NCBI RefSeq assembly: GCF_026262505.1
Contig: NC_067203.1
Location: 10,292,001-10,356,000 of the forward strand
Direction: 5' to 3'
Source of the DNA: Trichomonas vaginalis G3
Taxonomy: Eukaryota > Parabasalia > Trichomonadida > Trichomonadidae
DNA: 64,000 nucleotides
Shown here in pieces: positions 9,968-20,633 of this stretch. How positions within the stretch are numbered: the first letter of the stretch is position 1; each line of letters opens with the position of its first letter. The notes beneath the pieces were generated by a model, which was not told the DNA's origin, ran no database searches, and saw nothing but the letters and a program-made list of their open reading frames with translations. A program made the position numbers and the translations under genes.

Positions 9968-11005
9968 AAATAAATTTTATATATTATAACTAAGGTCCTT
10001 TTTTTAATAAAGAAACATAATAAGAATTAATTTCTTCAATTTGCCAAAATTTCTTTGAAACTCTTTCAATGATTTTGATATGTAACATATGACTGATTTT
10101 CTTAAGTTATTGTGTATATTTTGTTCTGAAATTTCACAAAATTTTGTTTGAAAGTTGGATAATCAGGATGAACATCTTAAGATGCATTTTGGTTTCAGAT
10201 ATATGCTTAAATGATTCAGATAAAATAGTTTATTAGATATCATGAGAAAAATATATTAGCGAACTTAAGAACAATTTAATTTTTTAAGTAGTGATTAAAT
10301 CCATCCAAGAAGGATGCTTTAATTATGATGTTTTAAAGAGAGCCTATTCAAGAAAGAATTTGTTTTGATTACGATAAGTACTTTAAAATTAACCAAAAAT
10401 GAAAATAAGACGTGTCATTTTAGTGTTAACTTAGATACGAGCGCAATCTTAGCTATGTTAACAATCGGACAAAAATAAAATATTAAATCAAGTTTAATTG
10501 GTATACAAGGCATTACCAAGACAAACCTAATATAGTTTTGATAATGCGACATAAGAATCTTGTACGTTAATATGTAAATTTCCTAATTGAATACTGAAAA
10601 ACAAGAAATCATGAGGAAACAATGATTGAAATATCAACGAACTGTAATTACCTACATAATAATCTCAGCTGCTTTGCTGCATTTGATGAGGGTAATGGAT
10701 ATTTTATTAGGAAAGTCTGATGAATGACACTTTTAAAATTTCAGAGCATTTTGTGAATTTTTATTTATTAATGTTCTAGCTATCAAATAACATCGAAACC
10801 TTAAAAATCTTTTTCAGAAAATTTCAAAGACATCTAATTTTAATCGTTACCAACAGTCTCAATAGAAAATAGGTGATATAAAAAAGGTGCGCAGAAAAAA
10901 TTTTATTGCTTTTTTATAAAATGTTATTTAACATCATTGAAGAAAGAATTGCATAAAAAAAACTTGGTTTCGAAATAACGATTACATTCAATTTATCGAA
11001 TAAAC
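9968..11005. other. Intergenic, nothing recognised
   Basis: About 1 kb of AT-rich sequence without a supportable gene. A TCAATTTATC motif about 17 bases before the ATG at 11006 is the likely initiator of the next gene. Confidence 0.5.
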
Positions 11006-11515
11006 ATGGGCTTTGACTATAGTACATTCATAAATAAGCTCAACGAATTGGATGATGATGCTGACTGTGCATTAACACGAGAACAATTCACACAATTACT
11101 TCATGAAATGCCTATTTCAAAAAAAGAAAATTTCATTGAAACTTGCTACATGGGTTTAAAGACTAAAAAGAAAACGGTTCCATTTCAATCAATCAGAAAT
11201 CTTTATGAATCGAGCCAGCCAACTTTACTGAATAAGAATATGTTATTAATCTTGTTCAGAGGAGTTTCAAAAAAGAAAGAACTGTTTTTAGATAAAGAGA
11301 GTTACCTTAAAATTGCTACATTAGCTCTTGAAGACTTCAATAAAGATTTATACGAGCAGAAATTTGCTGAGCTTGCAGAAACAGATACTCAAAAGATATC
11401 GCATAAAAATGTTGCTCTATCTGTTTTTGGAATACGCGTTGGATCCAAAGATGATCCTTTTACAGAATCAATTCAAGTTAGATCACCTCATAGCGCATGC
11501 TGCTTACTTATTTAA
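11006..11515 (+). CDS. EF-hand-like small protein ending in a CaaX box
   Basis: A 169-residue soluble-looking protein. Residues ~8-35 (KLNELDDDADCALTREQFTQLL) look like a degenerate EF-hand helix-loop-helix, and the rest is helical with further EF-like spacing but no complete calcium loop. The last residues are ACCLLI, giving a CLLI CaaX box with a preceding Cys. That would be expected to be geranylgeranylated and possibly palmitoylated, placing the protein on a membrane. I do not recognise the family by name. Start choice is supported by TCAATTTATC just upstream. Confidence 0.65.
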   Translation: MGFDYSTFINKLNELDDDADCALTREQFTQLLHEMPISKKENFIETCYMGLKTKKKTVPFQSIRNLYESSQPTLLNKNMLLILFRGVSKKKELFLDKESYLKIATLALEDFNKDLYEQKFAELAETDTQKISHKNVALSVFGIRVGSKDDPFTESIQVRSPHSACCLLI

Positions 11516-12136
11516 TGTTTGTGATTGTTAGTAAACATTGTTATGTACTGATTATTCTAACATGATTTTATCTCAACTCGTTCAATAATTCTAATTCTGA
11601 TAATTCTAATTATTTTTAAGACAAATGTGAAGAATGCATTATAATGAAATGCAATTGATTTGCATTTTTTTATCAACGGAATTAAAATATCAAGAAAAAG
11701 GAGTAGTGAGCAGTTTCTTATGTATAATAGTGTATAAACATGTGATATCTTTATTGTAAAGCAAATTTTCCAGGATATGACTGATGATTTTTTTTTGGGT
11801 CGTATTAGCTTTTAGGATTGGACATGTTAGTTGGTGCCTAGATTGAAACAAATTTAATGCTCTTGATCAATCGTTTTTCTTTTTCTCAGATAATTAGTGT
11901 TTTGATGCAATTTAGCGATAAGGTTTGCCATCCATTTAAGTAATATTATTTTAAGCAAATCTTCAACGAAATATGGCTATTTTACTGAGTTTTTCAGATT
12001 GATAAGATTATTTTGTAACAAAGTTCACTCTTGTCATAAGATTTGTGACTAAATATGAATGAGAAAGAATCTTTTACAATGTATTATAGAGTAATAATAG
12101 TGTTTAAAATAGATTGTGTCACCTTTTTACTCCAAA
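11516..12136. other. Intergenic, nothing recognised
   Basis: AT-rich spacer. TCACCTTTTTAC lies immediately before the ATG at 12137 and resembles the initiator motif. Confidence 0.5.
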
Positions 12137-12628
12137 ATGAAAAATTTTCAACACGAATGGTGTGCCAAAATACTTGAAAAACTCGATAAAAAACCAACAT
12201 CCGGACCATTTAAAAATCCAGTTCCTCTTGATAATAATCCAAGATATAATGAAATCGTTAAATTTCCAATGAATTTAGAGCAAGTTAAGCTTAGCCTTCA
12301 AAACGATAAATACCATAAAATTATGGAATTTGCTGCAGATGTTAGATTAATATGGTACAATGCTATGTGCTATTATCCTCAAGATGATCCAAAATACATT
12401 ATAGCTATGGATTTATCAAAATGGTTTGAAAACAAATTGCAAAACTATCCACAAAATGTCAACGAGCGATGGATGATGAAATTTAAAAAACTGCATGCGA
12501 GAATCAAGAATTTACTTAACAATCCAATTCCATCAATGCCATCAATTGATTATCAACCACCCGAAATTCCACAGAAGAAGGATTCTACTGAAAAAACCGA
12601 AGAAACTCCAAAAGAACCAGCCAAATAA
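12137..12628 (+). CDS. Single-bromodomain protein
   Basis: A 163-residue protein. I start it at the ATG MKNFQHEW; an upstream GTG in the same frame is not a credible eukaryotic start. Residues ~1-110 fit a bromodomain: helix Z (CAKILEKLDKKPTSGPFKNPV), a P-x-Y-like segment (NPRYNEIVKFPMNLEQVKLSL), then DVRLIWYNAMCYY, where the N of the acetyl-lysine pocket is N in YNA. The tail is a Pro/Glu/Lys-rich linker. Bromodomains bind acetylated histones; this short form probably works as a reader subunit in chromatin. Confidence 0.85.
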   Translation: MKNFQHEWCAKILEKLDKKPTSGPFKNPVPLDNNPRYNEIVKFPMNLEQVKLSLQNDKYHKIMEFAADVRLIWYNAMCYYPQDDPKYIIAMDLSKWFENKLQNYPQNVNERWMMKFKKLHARIKNLLNNPIPSMPSIDYQPPEIPQKKDSTEKTEETPKEPAK

Positions 12629-13346
12629 TTTTGCTTTTATAGATATCCTTACTATTCAAATATATAATGTTTCGAATTTTATTTGCCAGCTTTATTTCTA
12701 TATTAATGGCTTGTTTTAACTTTGTAAATAATTTTGATACAATTTATTATAAAAAATGTAATTCTCATATAACTTTTTAATAGTTTCTATTAATATTTTT
12801 CAATAGTATTAAAAATTAAAGAAATCATAAAAAAAAATTATTTACCAATATAGTCATTTTGATGAGTGAACTCAAGTTATAGAGAATAATTTCATAGTTT
12901 TTATAGCATGAAAGAGATATTGGACAGAATACTCTTTAAATTACACAAAATGTAAAATTTGTACATCAAGCATGTTTATATTTCAATCACAATTATATTT
13001 ATTACTCAGAATGGAGGAAAAAACAAACAAAAGATATAAAGAGACTTAAAGTTCATAAACTTTGTGCTCAAATATAAATATATATTCAGGATGGATTGCT
13101 ATATTCAATGAAAACGAGCTATCTGGATGTAGATTATTGACTTAAGACACTTAAATACACAAGCATATAACGTTTCTTTTTGTACAAATGATTGAAATAA
13201 AGATTTCATATATATTGGAAGAATCTAGAGTTTTCAATCAAACTACAATCTTCCATAATCTGATTTGTAATAGTTTTTTCTTCTCAATTTGAAATAATAT
13301 TAAAAAATAAAATTCGAAATTAATTTGAAATATTATATAAACATAT
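12629..13346. other. Intergenic, nothing recognised
   Basis: AT-rich spacer between two convergent genes. It must hold both 3' ends; no structured element stands out. Confidence 0.5.
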
Positions 13347-13688
13347 TTAATGCTGAACATTAGCTACTTTTGATTCTAGTAAAGTGCAGTACCCTTCTAA
13401 TTTAGAAATTGTATCTTCGAGAGTTGTAATATCGGCTTCGATGACAGATAAATTACTGAGAAATGAAGCAACGCCGATTTCTTGCTCTTGGAGTGCTGAT
13501 GCTTTTTCTTTTAATGAGGAAGCTTCATCAACAAGTTCACCATATTTGCCTATTGCAGCCTGGTTAAGCTGGAAGACAAGTTCAAAGTTGTCTGAAAGTT
13601 CTTCAGCTTGAAGCTGCATATATTCAGCAATATTCTTTGTAAGATCTTCAGCAGCTGTTTTGATTGGAGTTGTCTTTTCTTCACTCAT
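13347..13688 (-). CDS. BLOC-1 subunit 2 (BLOS2)-like coiled-coil protein
   Basis: A 113-residue, almost entirely helical protein. The middle and C-terminal pattern (EYMQLQAEEL, then INxAAIxKYGELVDEA-like spacing, then NLSVIEADITTLEDTISKLEGYCTLLESK) matches the BLOS2 family, in which the last helix reads I..QV..LE....LD.YS..LE.K. BLOC-1/BORC complexes act in endosome and lysosome positioning and in making lysosome-related organelles. The protein is short and coiled coils mislead, so this is a pattern-based call. Confidence 0.65.
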   Translation of the reverse strand: MSEEKTTPIKTAAEDLTKNIAEYMQLQAEELSDNFELVFQLNQAAIGKYGELVDEASSLKEKASALQEQEIGVASFLSNLSVIEADITTLEDTISKLEGYCTLLESKVANVQH

Positions 13689-14454
13689 TTATGAAATAAA
13701 CTTCTCAAATTTATTCTGCAAAAAAAGTTTTCATGTAGCTGATGTGTGAAGACTTATGAGTTTGTTTGTTATGGGAGGAACTTGAAAACTAATTGTTGAA
13801 TTTAAAATGGGAACGTGATGGGATTGAAGTGTTTTTGAGTATGTATGAAAAATGCTATGAGTTATGAATTCAATCAATGATGAAAAGTGCTACATAAGAT
13901 TTTAAGATATCTCTCGATGTGCAATTCCAGAATCATAAAAGAAATATCAATTTTATGGAGAAAATTAACTATGACTAAGCTGCACATACATATATTTGTG
14001 CATAAATATCGCAGTGAAATCATATATCTTGTTATATTGCATATTTATCGCTAATCCAAATTATTTGAAAATAAGAAACGTAAATTCATTTAAATGCATG
14101 AGATAAGGCTATGCATTCCCTGTGCAATATTATTAAGCAATTTATTATTCGGAGTTTCGAGAGGATGAAGTATCGGGAAAACAAAAACAAAAAATTTCCC
14201 ATTAATCCAATGGTATTTTATCTGCATTTGCATAGACTAGTGTATTCCGAAATTTACTTGTCAAGTGTCCTGCATTTTGTAAAAAAAAATTTTCTCGAAC
14301 ATTTCTCCTCACAAAACTTGGTCGGAAAATATTCAATTAATTGTGAGTATTGAAATATCTTCCGATACCTATCTAATACTTATCTTAAGCATATAACATT
14401 TTCATAATTATTTCTTTGACTGATCCATCTCTCAATTACTTTTTAAGTGCTGTT
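13689..14454. other. Intergenic, divergent promoter region
   Basis: 766 bases between the divergent BLOS2-like and Ca2+-ATPase genes. An 80-codon open frame at 14111 has no family features. TCAATTAC lies about 23 bases before the ATPase ATG. Confidence 0.5.
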
Positions 14455-17226
14455 ATGAGCTTATCGAACGAAGAGCTCTGGCACTTAATAGAAAACCAAG
14501 ACAATGATGCCTTGAATAAACTCATGGGAGTACAAGGAATAGCTAGAATGCTTGACACAGATTTAAAGAAAGGAATAAATTCTACCACAATTCAAAGCAG
14601 AATCTCAAAATTTGGTTCAAACCAGCTCCCAGATAGGCCAATACGTTCTTTTTGGAGCATGTTGAACGAGGCACTTAAAGATGGAACAGTCCGTATTTTG
14701 ATTGTATGTTCCATTCTTTCGCTTGTATTAGAATTTATGTTTGCACCAGAGGAAGAAAAATCTACTGCCTGGATTGATGGAGCTGCTATTTTCGCAGCTG
14801 TTGTAATCGTTACTGTTGTTCAAGCCACTCAAAACTTAAAACAAGAGCAGCAATTTGCTGCCGTAAACAGAATCAAATCAATTTACGATGTAGCTGTTAT
14901 TAGAGATGGCGAAATTCATCAAATACAAAATCATCAGCTTGTTGTTGGCGATATTGTCGAAATACAACAAGGAGACTGCATACCAGCAGATGGTCTTGTT
15001 ATTACATCAGAAAACCTTAAGATTGACCAGTCCACAGCAAATGGTGAGTCGGAAGCTATCGTAAAGAGCGAAAAGGATCCATTTTTAATCAGTAATACGC
15101 ATGTTGTAGAAGGTTGCGGTACTTTTTTGGTCATTTGCGTTGGTCTCAACTCTCATCATGGAAGAATTTTCGCTTTAATCAACTCCGAAATCGAAGAAAC
15201 TCCATTACAGGTCAAGCTGGAAGCACTTGCCGAAAAGATTGGCCTGGTCGGTATCATCGTTGCCAGCTTAACCTTCATTGCATTACTAATTCAGTGGATT
15301 ATCAGTCAAGTTAAGTTTGGATTCGAATGGGCTCACTGCAGAGAACCTCTTACATACTTTGTTATCTCAATTACTATTGTTGCATGTGCTGTTCCTGAAG
15401 GTCTTCCTTTGGCTGTTACAATTTCATTGGCATATTCAATGAATCAGATGATGGCTGATAACAACTTCGTTCGTAGACTCAGTGCTTGTGAAACAATGGG
15501 CTCTGTTACAGTTATTTGTTCAGATAAGACAGGTACTCTTACAGAAAACAAGATGAACGTTGAAAGAATAGCCATTGGACCAATATTCCTCAATGTACCT
15601 GACTTAGACAGCTCAAATATTGATGAAGAGCTTCTTTTGCTCATAAGAAAATCAATTTCAATCAATACTCAAGCAGTTTTGACAGACCAAGGCTCAATTG
15701 GATCCCAAACAGAGTGTGCATTACTTAGATTTGTCAGTCGCATCCATGGCAACTACCAACAACTAAGAATTGCCTTTCCTCCTGTTATCAGATTCTTATT
15801 TGACAGAGATCGTAAGAGAATGTCAACAGTTATACCATGGAATGGCATGTACAGGACATTTGTCAAAGGTGCACCTGATGAAATCATCAAACTCTGCACA
15901 AATTTCGTCCTTCCTGGTGGAAAACTCATCACATCTCCTGTTTCTGATGATTTTAAGCAGCAATTCATGATTGCTGTTAACTCTGAAGGTGAGAAAACAT
16001 ATAGAACGCTATCATTAGCATACAAAGACACTCATGATTTACCACAAACATGGGAAGATGCCGAGAAAGACCTTACTCTTCTCTGCACAGTATCTATAAG
16101 AGATTCCATTCGTCCAACAACCATTTCTTCCATTGACCAATGCAAGAAAGCCGGAATTAAAGTCATAATGATCACAGGTGACCATTCAACAACCGCCGAA
16201 GCCGTTGCAAAAGAATGCGGAATCTTAGTTCCAGGAACAAGAGTCATTCTCGGCAGCGAAGTCCGTAAAATGGCCAAAAGTGACTTAATTGCAGCTCTTC
16301 CAACAATTTCTGTTGTTGCAAGGTCATCACCCATGGACAAGCACTTGATTGTTTCCGCTCTCAAAGCTGCAGGAGAATCAGTTGCTGTCACAGGTGATGG
16401 AACAAACGATGTTCCTGCAATGATGGCAGCGGATGTCGGTTTGTCAATGGGTAAATGTGGTACAGAACTAGCGAAAGAAGCATCAGACATTGTTGTCTTG
16501 GATGATGATTTCAGATCAATTGTAAAAGCTGTTGTTTGGGGAAGATGCGTTTATAATAACATCAGAAGATTCTTACAATTCCAATTGACAGCTAACGTTG
16601 TGACACTTTTTGTATCGTTTTTGTCAGCTGCTATTTTGAATGAGACACCATTCAAAGCTGTCCAATTATTATGGGTTAATTTGATTATGGATTCTTTAGG
16701 AGCTTTAGCACTTGCAACAGGAAGACCTGATGAATCATTATTGAGACAAAAACCTGAGAAGAAAGATGCACCTTTAATTGATAGTTTCATGCTAAAGAAT
16801 ATCATTGGACAAAGTGTTTTGCAGATATTGTTGATTGGATATGTTTTGTTGTTCCCTTACCAGGCTGAACAATATTCTATGAAGCATTACACGTTTTTGT
16901 TCAATGTTTTCGTTTTGTGCCAAGACTTTAATTTGGTTAATGCAAGAGTTTCATCAAAGAAGATGAAAGTTACTGATGGAATTCAAGATAACTATTTGTT
17001 CTTCATAATTCAAATTGGTATCATGATTGTCCAGATTTTGTTGATCCAAATTGCTGGTGTTTACATTTATTGCGCCCCAATGACAATGATTGAATGGATT
17101 TACTCAACATTTTTAGCTGCTTTGACATTGCCAATGGGCGCATTCTTAAGAGCTGTTCACTTCGAAAACTATATAGACAAGATTACAAGTAGAAGAGGTG
17201 CAAATAGAAACTTCGAACAATTATAA
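14455..17226 (+). CDS. P-type Ca2+-transporting ATPase (type IIB/PMCA-like)
   Basis: A 923-residue ion pump starting MSLSNEELW. An in-frame TTG upstream is not a plausible start, and TCAATTAC precedes this ATG. The PEGLPL motif of calcium pumps lies near residue 314, the phosphorylated DKTGTLTENK at 357, the nucleotide-binding KGAPDE further on, and the hinge TGDGTNDVPAMMAADVGLSMG near 647 (the usual A in NDAP is V here). Membrane pairs flank these, with four to six helices after the hinge. It moves Ca2+ out of the cytosol. The short C-terminus has no obvious calmodulin-binding tail, as is usual in protists. Confidence 0.95.
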   Translation: MSLSNEELWHLIENQDNDALNKLMGVQGIARMLDTDLKKGINSTTIQSRISKFGSNQLPDRPIRSFWSMLNEALKDGTVRILIVCSILSLVLEFMFAPEEEKSTAWIDGAAIFAAVVIVTVVQATQNLKQEQQFAAVNRIKSIYDVAVIRDGEIHQIQNHQLVVGDIVEIQQGDCIPADGLVITSENLKIDQSTANGESEAIVKSEKDPFLISNTHVVEGCGTFLVICVGLNSHHGRIFALINSEIEETPLQVKLEALAEKIGLVGIIVASLTFIALLIQWIISQVKFGFEWAHCREPLTYFVISITIVACAVPEGLPLAVTISLAYSMNQMMADNNFVRRLSACETMGSVTVICSDKTGTLTENKMNVERIAIGPIFLNVPDLDSSNIDEELLLLIRKSISINTQAVLTDQGSIGSQTECALLRFVSRIHGNYQQLRIAFPPVIRFLFDRDRKRMSTVIPWNGMYRTFVKGAPDEIIKLCTNFVLPGGKLITSPVSDDFKQQFMIAVNSEGEKTYRTLSLAYKDTHDLPQTWEDAEKDLTLLCTVSIRDSIRPTTISSIDQCKKAGIKVIMITGDHSTTAEAVAKECGILVPGTRVILGSEVRKMAKSDLIAALPTISVVARSSPMDKHLIVSALKAAGESVAVTGDGTNDVPAMMAADVGLSMGKCGTELAKEASDIVVLDDDFRSIVKAVVWGRCVYNNIRRFLQFQLTANVVTLFVSFLSAAILNETPFKAVQLLWVNLIMDSLGALALATGRPDESLLRQKPEKKDAPLIDSFMLKNIIGQSVLQILLIGYVLLFPYQAEQYSMKHYTFLFNVFVLCQDFNLVNARVSSKKMKVTDGIQDNYLFFIIQIGIMIVQILLIQIAGVYIYCAPMTMIEWIYSTFLAALTLPMGAFLRAVHFENYIDKITSRRGANRNFEQL

Positions 17227-17657
17227 ATTTATAATTAGTTTTACTTTTTTTATTATTTATTTTCATATTTTTCCAGAGCCATAGACAAAGAATATATTAC
17301 TTCATATCTTATTGAACAAAAATTATTACATTTGAAAGAAATGACTTCTTCGGGTGTAATATGATCATCTATGTTCCTTCATCTACTTTTAAAACCTGAT
17401 ATAAACCAGAAAATTCACCTTCAGGGTTACAACGAAAAAATATTTTGATTTTCTTTGGGATATATGAATATGACTTAAATTAATAAGGTTTCAGGGCGGA
17501 ATTAAGTTAAATTATGTAAAAATCGTCTGAATATCATCAAAACATTTCAATATTGAAATGAAATCACTGTTTTAAAATGAAAATATGAAGTAAATAAGAT
17601 GGTAGATTTCTATAAGCTGGATTATTTATTCCAAACCATTGAAATGGTTTTATAAAT
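17227..17657. other. Intergenic between convergent genes, nothing recognised
   Basis: AT-rich 3' flanks of the Ca2+-ATPase and ribosomal protein eS1 genes. Confidence 0.5.
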
Positions 17658-18401
17658 TTACTCTTCTGTTGGACGCTCTGTTGGAGCAAGGGAAAGCTGA
17701 GCGGCATCCTTGGAGATCTTGAGTGTCTTGACCTGCTCGTTGGAGAGAGCTGGGGCCTTGATGACCTTGACCTTTGTGATGTAGACACTTTCGATCTGGC
17801 AGATCTGCTTGCACTTATCGACGATTTCGTTCTCGATCTTCTCATCGACGAAGTCCTTGCAAAGCTGCTCAACGCCGTTGGCCTCGCAAGCGTCTGTGAG
17901 GGCCTTGATCATGACATCACGGACCTGGCGAGCCTTGTGGGAGTTGGCGTATGTGTGGTTCTTGTGGGAGTTAGCGAGCTTCTTTGTGAAGCCGATTGTG
18001 AAGAGGCGGAGGATGAAGCCATCAGCTGTCTTGGCATCGACGGAAGCATCGATCATTGTGCGGTACTTTCTCATGATGGAGTCGAGCTTGTCGTGTGTAA
18101 GGCGCATGCCGGCGAACTGTGTGTAAACTTCAGAACCAGCAGCGATGGATCTCCAGGAGAAGAGTCTGTAAGCGTGGGAAAGATCGTTGACCATGTCAGC
18201 GTGTGAGAGTTCCCAAACGCGGTTGTTGACGTAGTCCATTGGAACACGGCCACGAGCGCACTTGTTGGAAACTGTAACACCGATGTCACGCTTGCCTGTG
18301 AAGTAAGCTGGAACAAGAACGTGGCGCCATTCCTTCTTGATGAAAGAATCTTGCTTTATCTTCTTAGATGTCTTAGGACGTTGCTGCTTGGAAGCACCCA
18401 T
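17658..18401 (-). CDS. RPS3A: 40S ribosomal protein eS1 (S3a)
   Basis: A 247-residue protein matching the eS1 family end to end: KRDIGVTVSNKCARGRVPMDYVNNRVWELSHADM, SYRLF-W region, LRLFTIGFTKK, then HARQVRDVMIKALTDACEANGVEQLC. It sits at the mRNA exit of the small subunit. Typical eS1 proteins have about 250-265 residues, so it is near full length. The gene is markedly richer in G+C at third positions than its neighbours, with strong use of AAG, CTT, GCC and similar codons. That fits a highly expressed gene rather than transfer. Confidence 0.97.
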   Translation of the reverse strand: MGASKQQRPKTSKKIKQDSFIKKEWRHVLVPAYFTGKRDIGVTVSNKCARGRVPMDYVNNRVWELSHADMVNDLSHAYRLFSWRSIAAGSEVYTQFAGMRLTHDKLDSIMRKYRTMIDASVDAKTADGFILRLFTIGFTKKLANSHKNHTYANSHKARQVRDVMIKALTDACEANGVEQLCKDFVDEKIENEIVDKCKQICQIESVYITKVKVIKAPALSNEQVKTLKISKDAAQLSLAPTERPTEE

Positions 18402-18655
18402 TTCAAAGGCAGACCAAACCGTTTCAACCGATTCATGTATTCAAATTTATTTTTTATTTAATAATATTAAAGATATCTAGATATATAATATAAATCATTT
18501 ATTCTGTGTTGATTTCCATTCAAATTTCAAATTGTGGATCATAGATTCGATCAATTCACATGGTCATTAATTGATGAAATATATGCTTTTTGAATAAAAA
18601 TTAAATCCACAAAAGAATTAAGATATTTCGCTAAGTTTATTTAATTGATTTATAA
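18402..18655. other. Upstream region of eS1
   Basis: AT-rich, presumably the eS1 promoter. No clear TCA(A/C)TTTT motif is close to its ATG. Confidence 0.4.
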
Positions 18656-19927
18656 TACCCAGATTTGCTTTACTTTTACCACCTCTCGAAAGCTGGGGAC
18701 ACCGCCTATCGTTGGGAGTAGCTATTAAATAGAACCACCAAGGGTATTTTTCGAACTGCCGGTGTAGTGGAAACATCCGACATAATGATTCATTATGCCA
18801 AGGTTTGATTCCCATTTAGCCAATTTTTTTTCTTTTTTGGATCATGAATTTTTTTTTGGGTCACTATAAGATTTGTTTCATGTTCTAAATCTGCTGCATA
18901 TGTAATCTATTTTTATTTACCTATTTTTTAAAAATCTATTGGATTGCCAAATTTGAATATATTTAAAATCATAAAAATCCAAAAAAAACTATAAATATAT
19001 GTTTTATGCATAGTGCCGATACTCAAATATCAGATTACTTAGATCCATGAATAATATCCGAATTTTTTTTCTTAAAATTAAACTTCAAAACTTCTTCCAA
19101 TCTTATTCTTAATCAATTGTAAATTTTTAAAACCATTTTTTAAAATAATTTTGCGTAAATTTTATTCTCATGTTGTTTTAATCGAAAATTGATACATTTT
19201 CAAAAAAATAATATTGACTTATGAAATTCATTTTTAAGGTGAAATAGTATTGTTTTTATTAAAGTATATGAATAATATATAAAAAATTAATGAATAATAT
19301 AAGCAGATTTTTAGTTTACAAAACAAATATGAGCAATGCAATTTCAAACTTTTGCTGGCAATTTCGATATTGCTCAAGTTTGTAGTATTTGTGATACCTA
19401 TAACACCGGCTTAATCAAAATTCGATTTTTCTTATGAGTTATTGAGAAAATTTGATTGCAATGAGAAGGATTTCGACGTTTTTGATAAACTAAGAGCTGA
19501 GCTTTAGGGGTTCAGTTCATTTATGGCTGTAGTTTGATGCGTAGATCTCTTTTTTATTGTAAATTCTTTCAGCATGGAGATCGAGAATGAATCTTTTGAG
19601 AACTTTATGAGTTTTTACACCCGTAAAGAGGTCCTTCGAGGAAAGATAGTCCAGACTACATGAAGATGTGGGTTAACCAAAAAAAGCCGATGGTTTCCCC
19701 ATATTCATGTAGATCTTCGAAAAAATGAGCACCAAAAAAGCCAAAAAAATAGGCTTTTTATTGGATTTGTACACTAGATCAATAATCTATTTAGGATCTG
19801 ACACTCTTTTTAGCCAGAGATATGAGGTCCTTTCTAGGAAAACGATCTATTCATCCATAAAAAAAATGAATTATCGTTTTCCCCAGAAATTACATGGGGA
19901 GTGGTAAAAGTAAAGCAAATCTGGGTA
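18656..19927. mobile_element. Transposon-like unit: 25-bp perfect terminal inverted repeats, TA flanks
   Basis: The ends at 18658-18682 and 19901-19925 are exact reverse complements (outer bases CCCAGATTTGCTTTAC), and each is flanked by TA (18656-18657, 19926-19927). Size (1,268 bp), TIR length and TA duplication fit the Tc1/mariner superfamily. However, only short open frames lie inside, none recognisable as transposase, so it is decayed or non-autonomous. The left ~150 bases are less AT-rich than the rest and include a tRNA-like B-box word followed by a T-run. Two diverged internal segments near 19626 and 19817 resemble each other. Confidence 0.8.
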
Positions 19928-20633
19928 ACTTGATTGGTCAGAAATCTGTAATCATTACATTGTCTGGAAATAATTGTGAGATATACACCATCAAAAACTG
20001 TTCCAGTCGTATTATCAATATACGTATTATTCGATGGATCATATGATGGTGGGATCCGGAGGTTCAGATGTATATTCTATAAATTAAACCATTAAATTTT
20101 ATATCATGAAAACCGCAAACTTTTTCCCCGAGAATTTCTTATCGAAAAGTGACAAATAGCAACGTTGTCTCTATCTCTAATTTTTGGCGCCATTTTTAAA
20201 AAATGATTTTTTGGAATTTTAATGACATTTATAATATATGCGTGCAATTAACTTTTATTTTTTTACTTGTTGCAATTAGCTATCTTTATTCTAATGCAAA
20301 AATTCAATTTAGCGAATATTGATAATAGCATGGTTTAAGCATATGTTTAGATACTACAGATATGGACTAAGTTATGTATAGTATGTATAAGCTTAGATAA
20401 CAAGCATCCATTGAGATATTAGCAATCTAAATTTAATTTCAAATCTCAATGGTTGTCCAAAAACATTGATTTTTATATCGTTAAAATCATCTTTTGGCAT
20501 ACAAGAAAGCGTATTTTGACCAAGCGGATAGAATAATCCAAAATTGAGATGGAATGGTTGCAAATTGAATGTAGTCTCAATTTTTGATGTATCAATTTTT
20601 CCATGTAAAGAATTTGCAAAGTTGGCAAGTTAA
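19928..20633. other. Intergenic, upstream of BspA-like gene
   Basis: No gene visible. ATCAATTTTTCC about 45 bases before the ATG at 20634 may be the initiator. Confidence 0.45.

Noticed and set aside
14111-14353. 80-codon frame upstream of the Ca2+-ATPase
   Set aside because: No motifs, AT-driven composition, no initiator-like motif.
18618-18815. 65-codon minus-strand frame
   Set aside because: It runs across the element's left inverted repeat into flanking DNA and resembles no family.
18755-18826. tRNA gene inside the TA-flanked element
   Set aside because: A B-box-like GGTTTGATTCC and a T-run are present, but T-stem and acceptor stem do not pair and the anticodon loop lacks U33.
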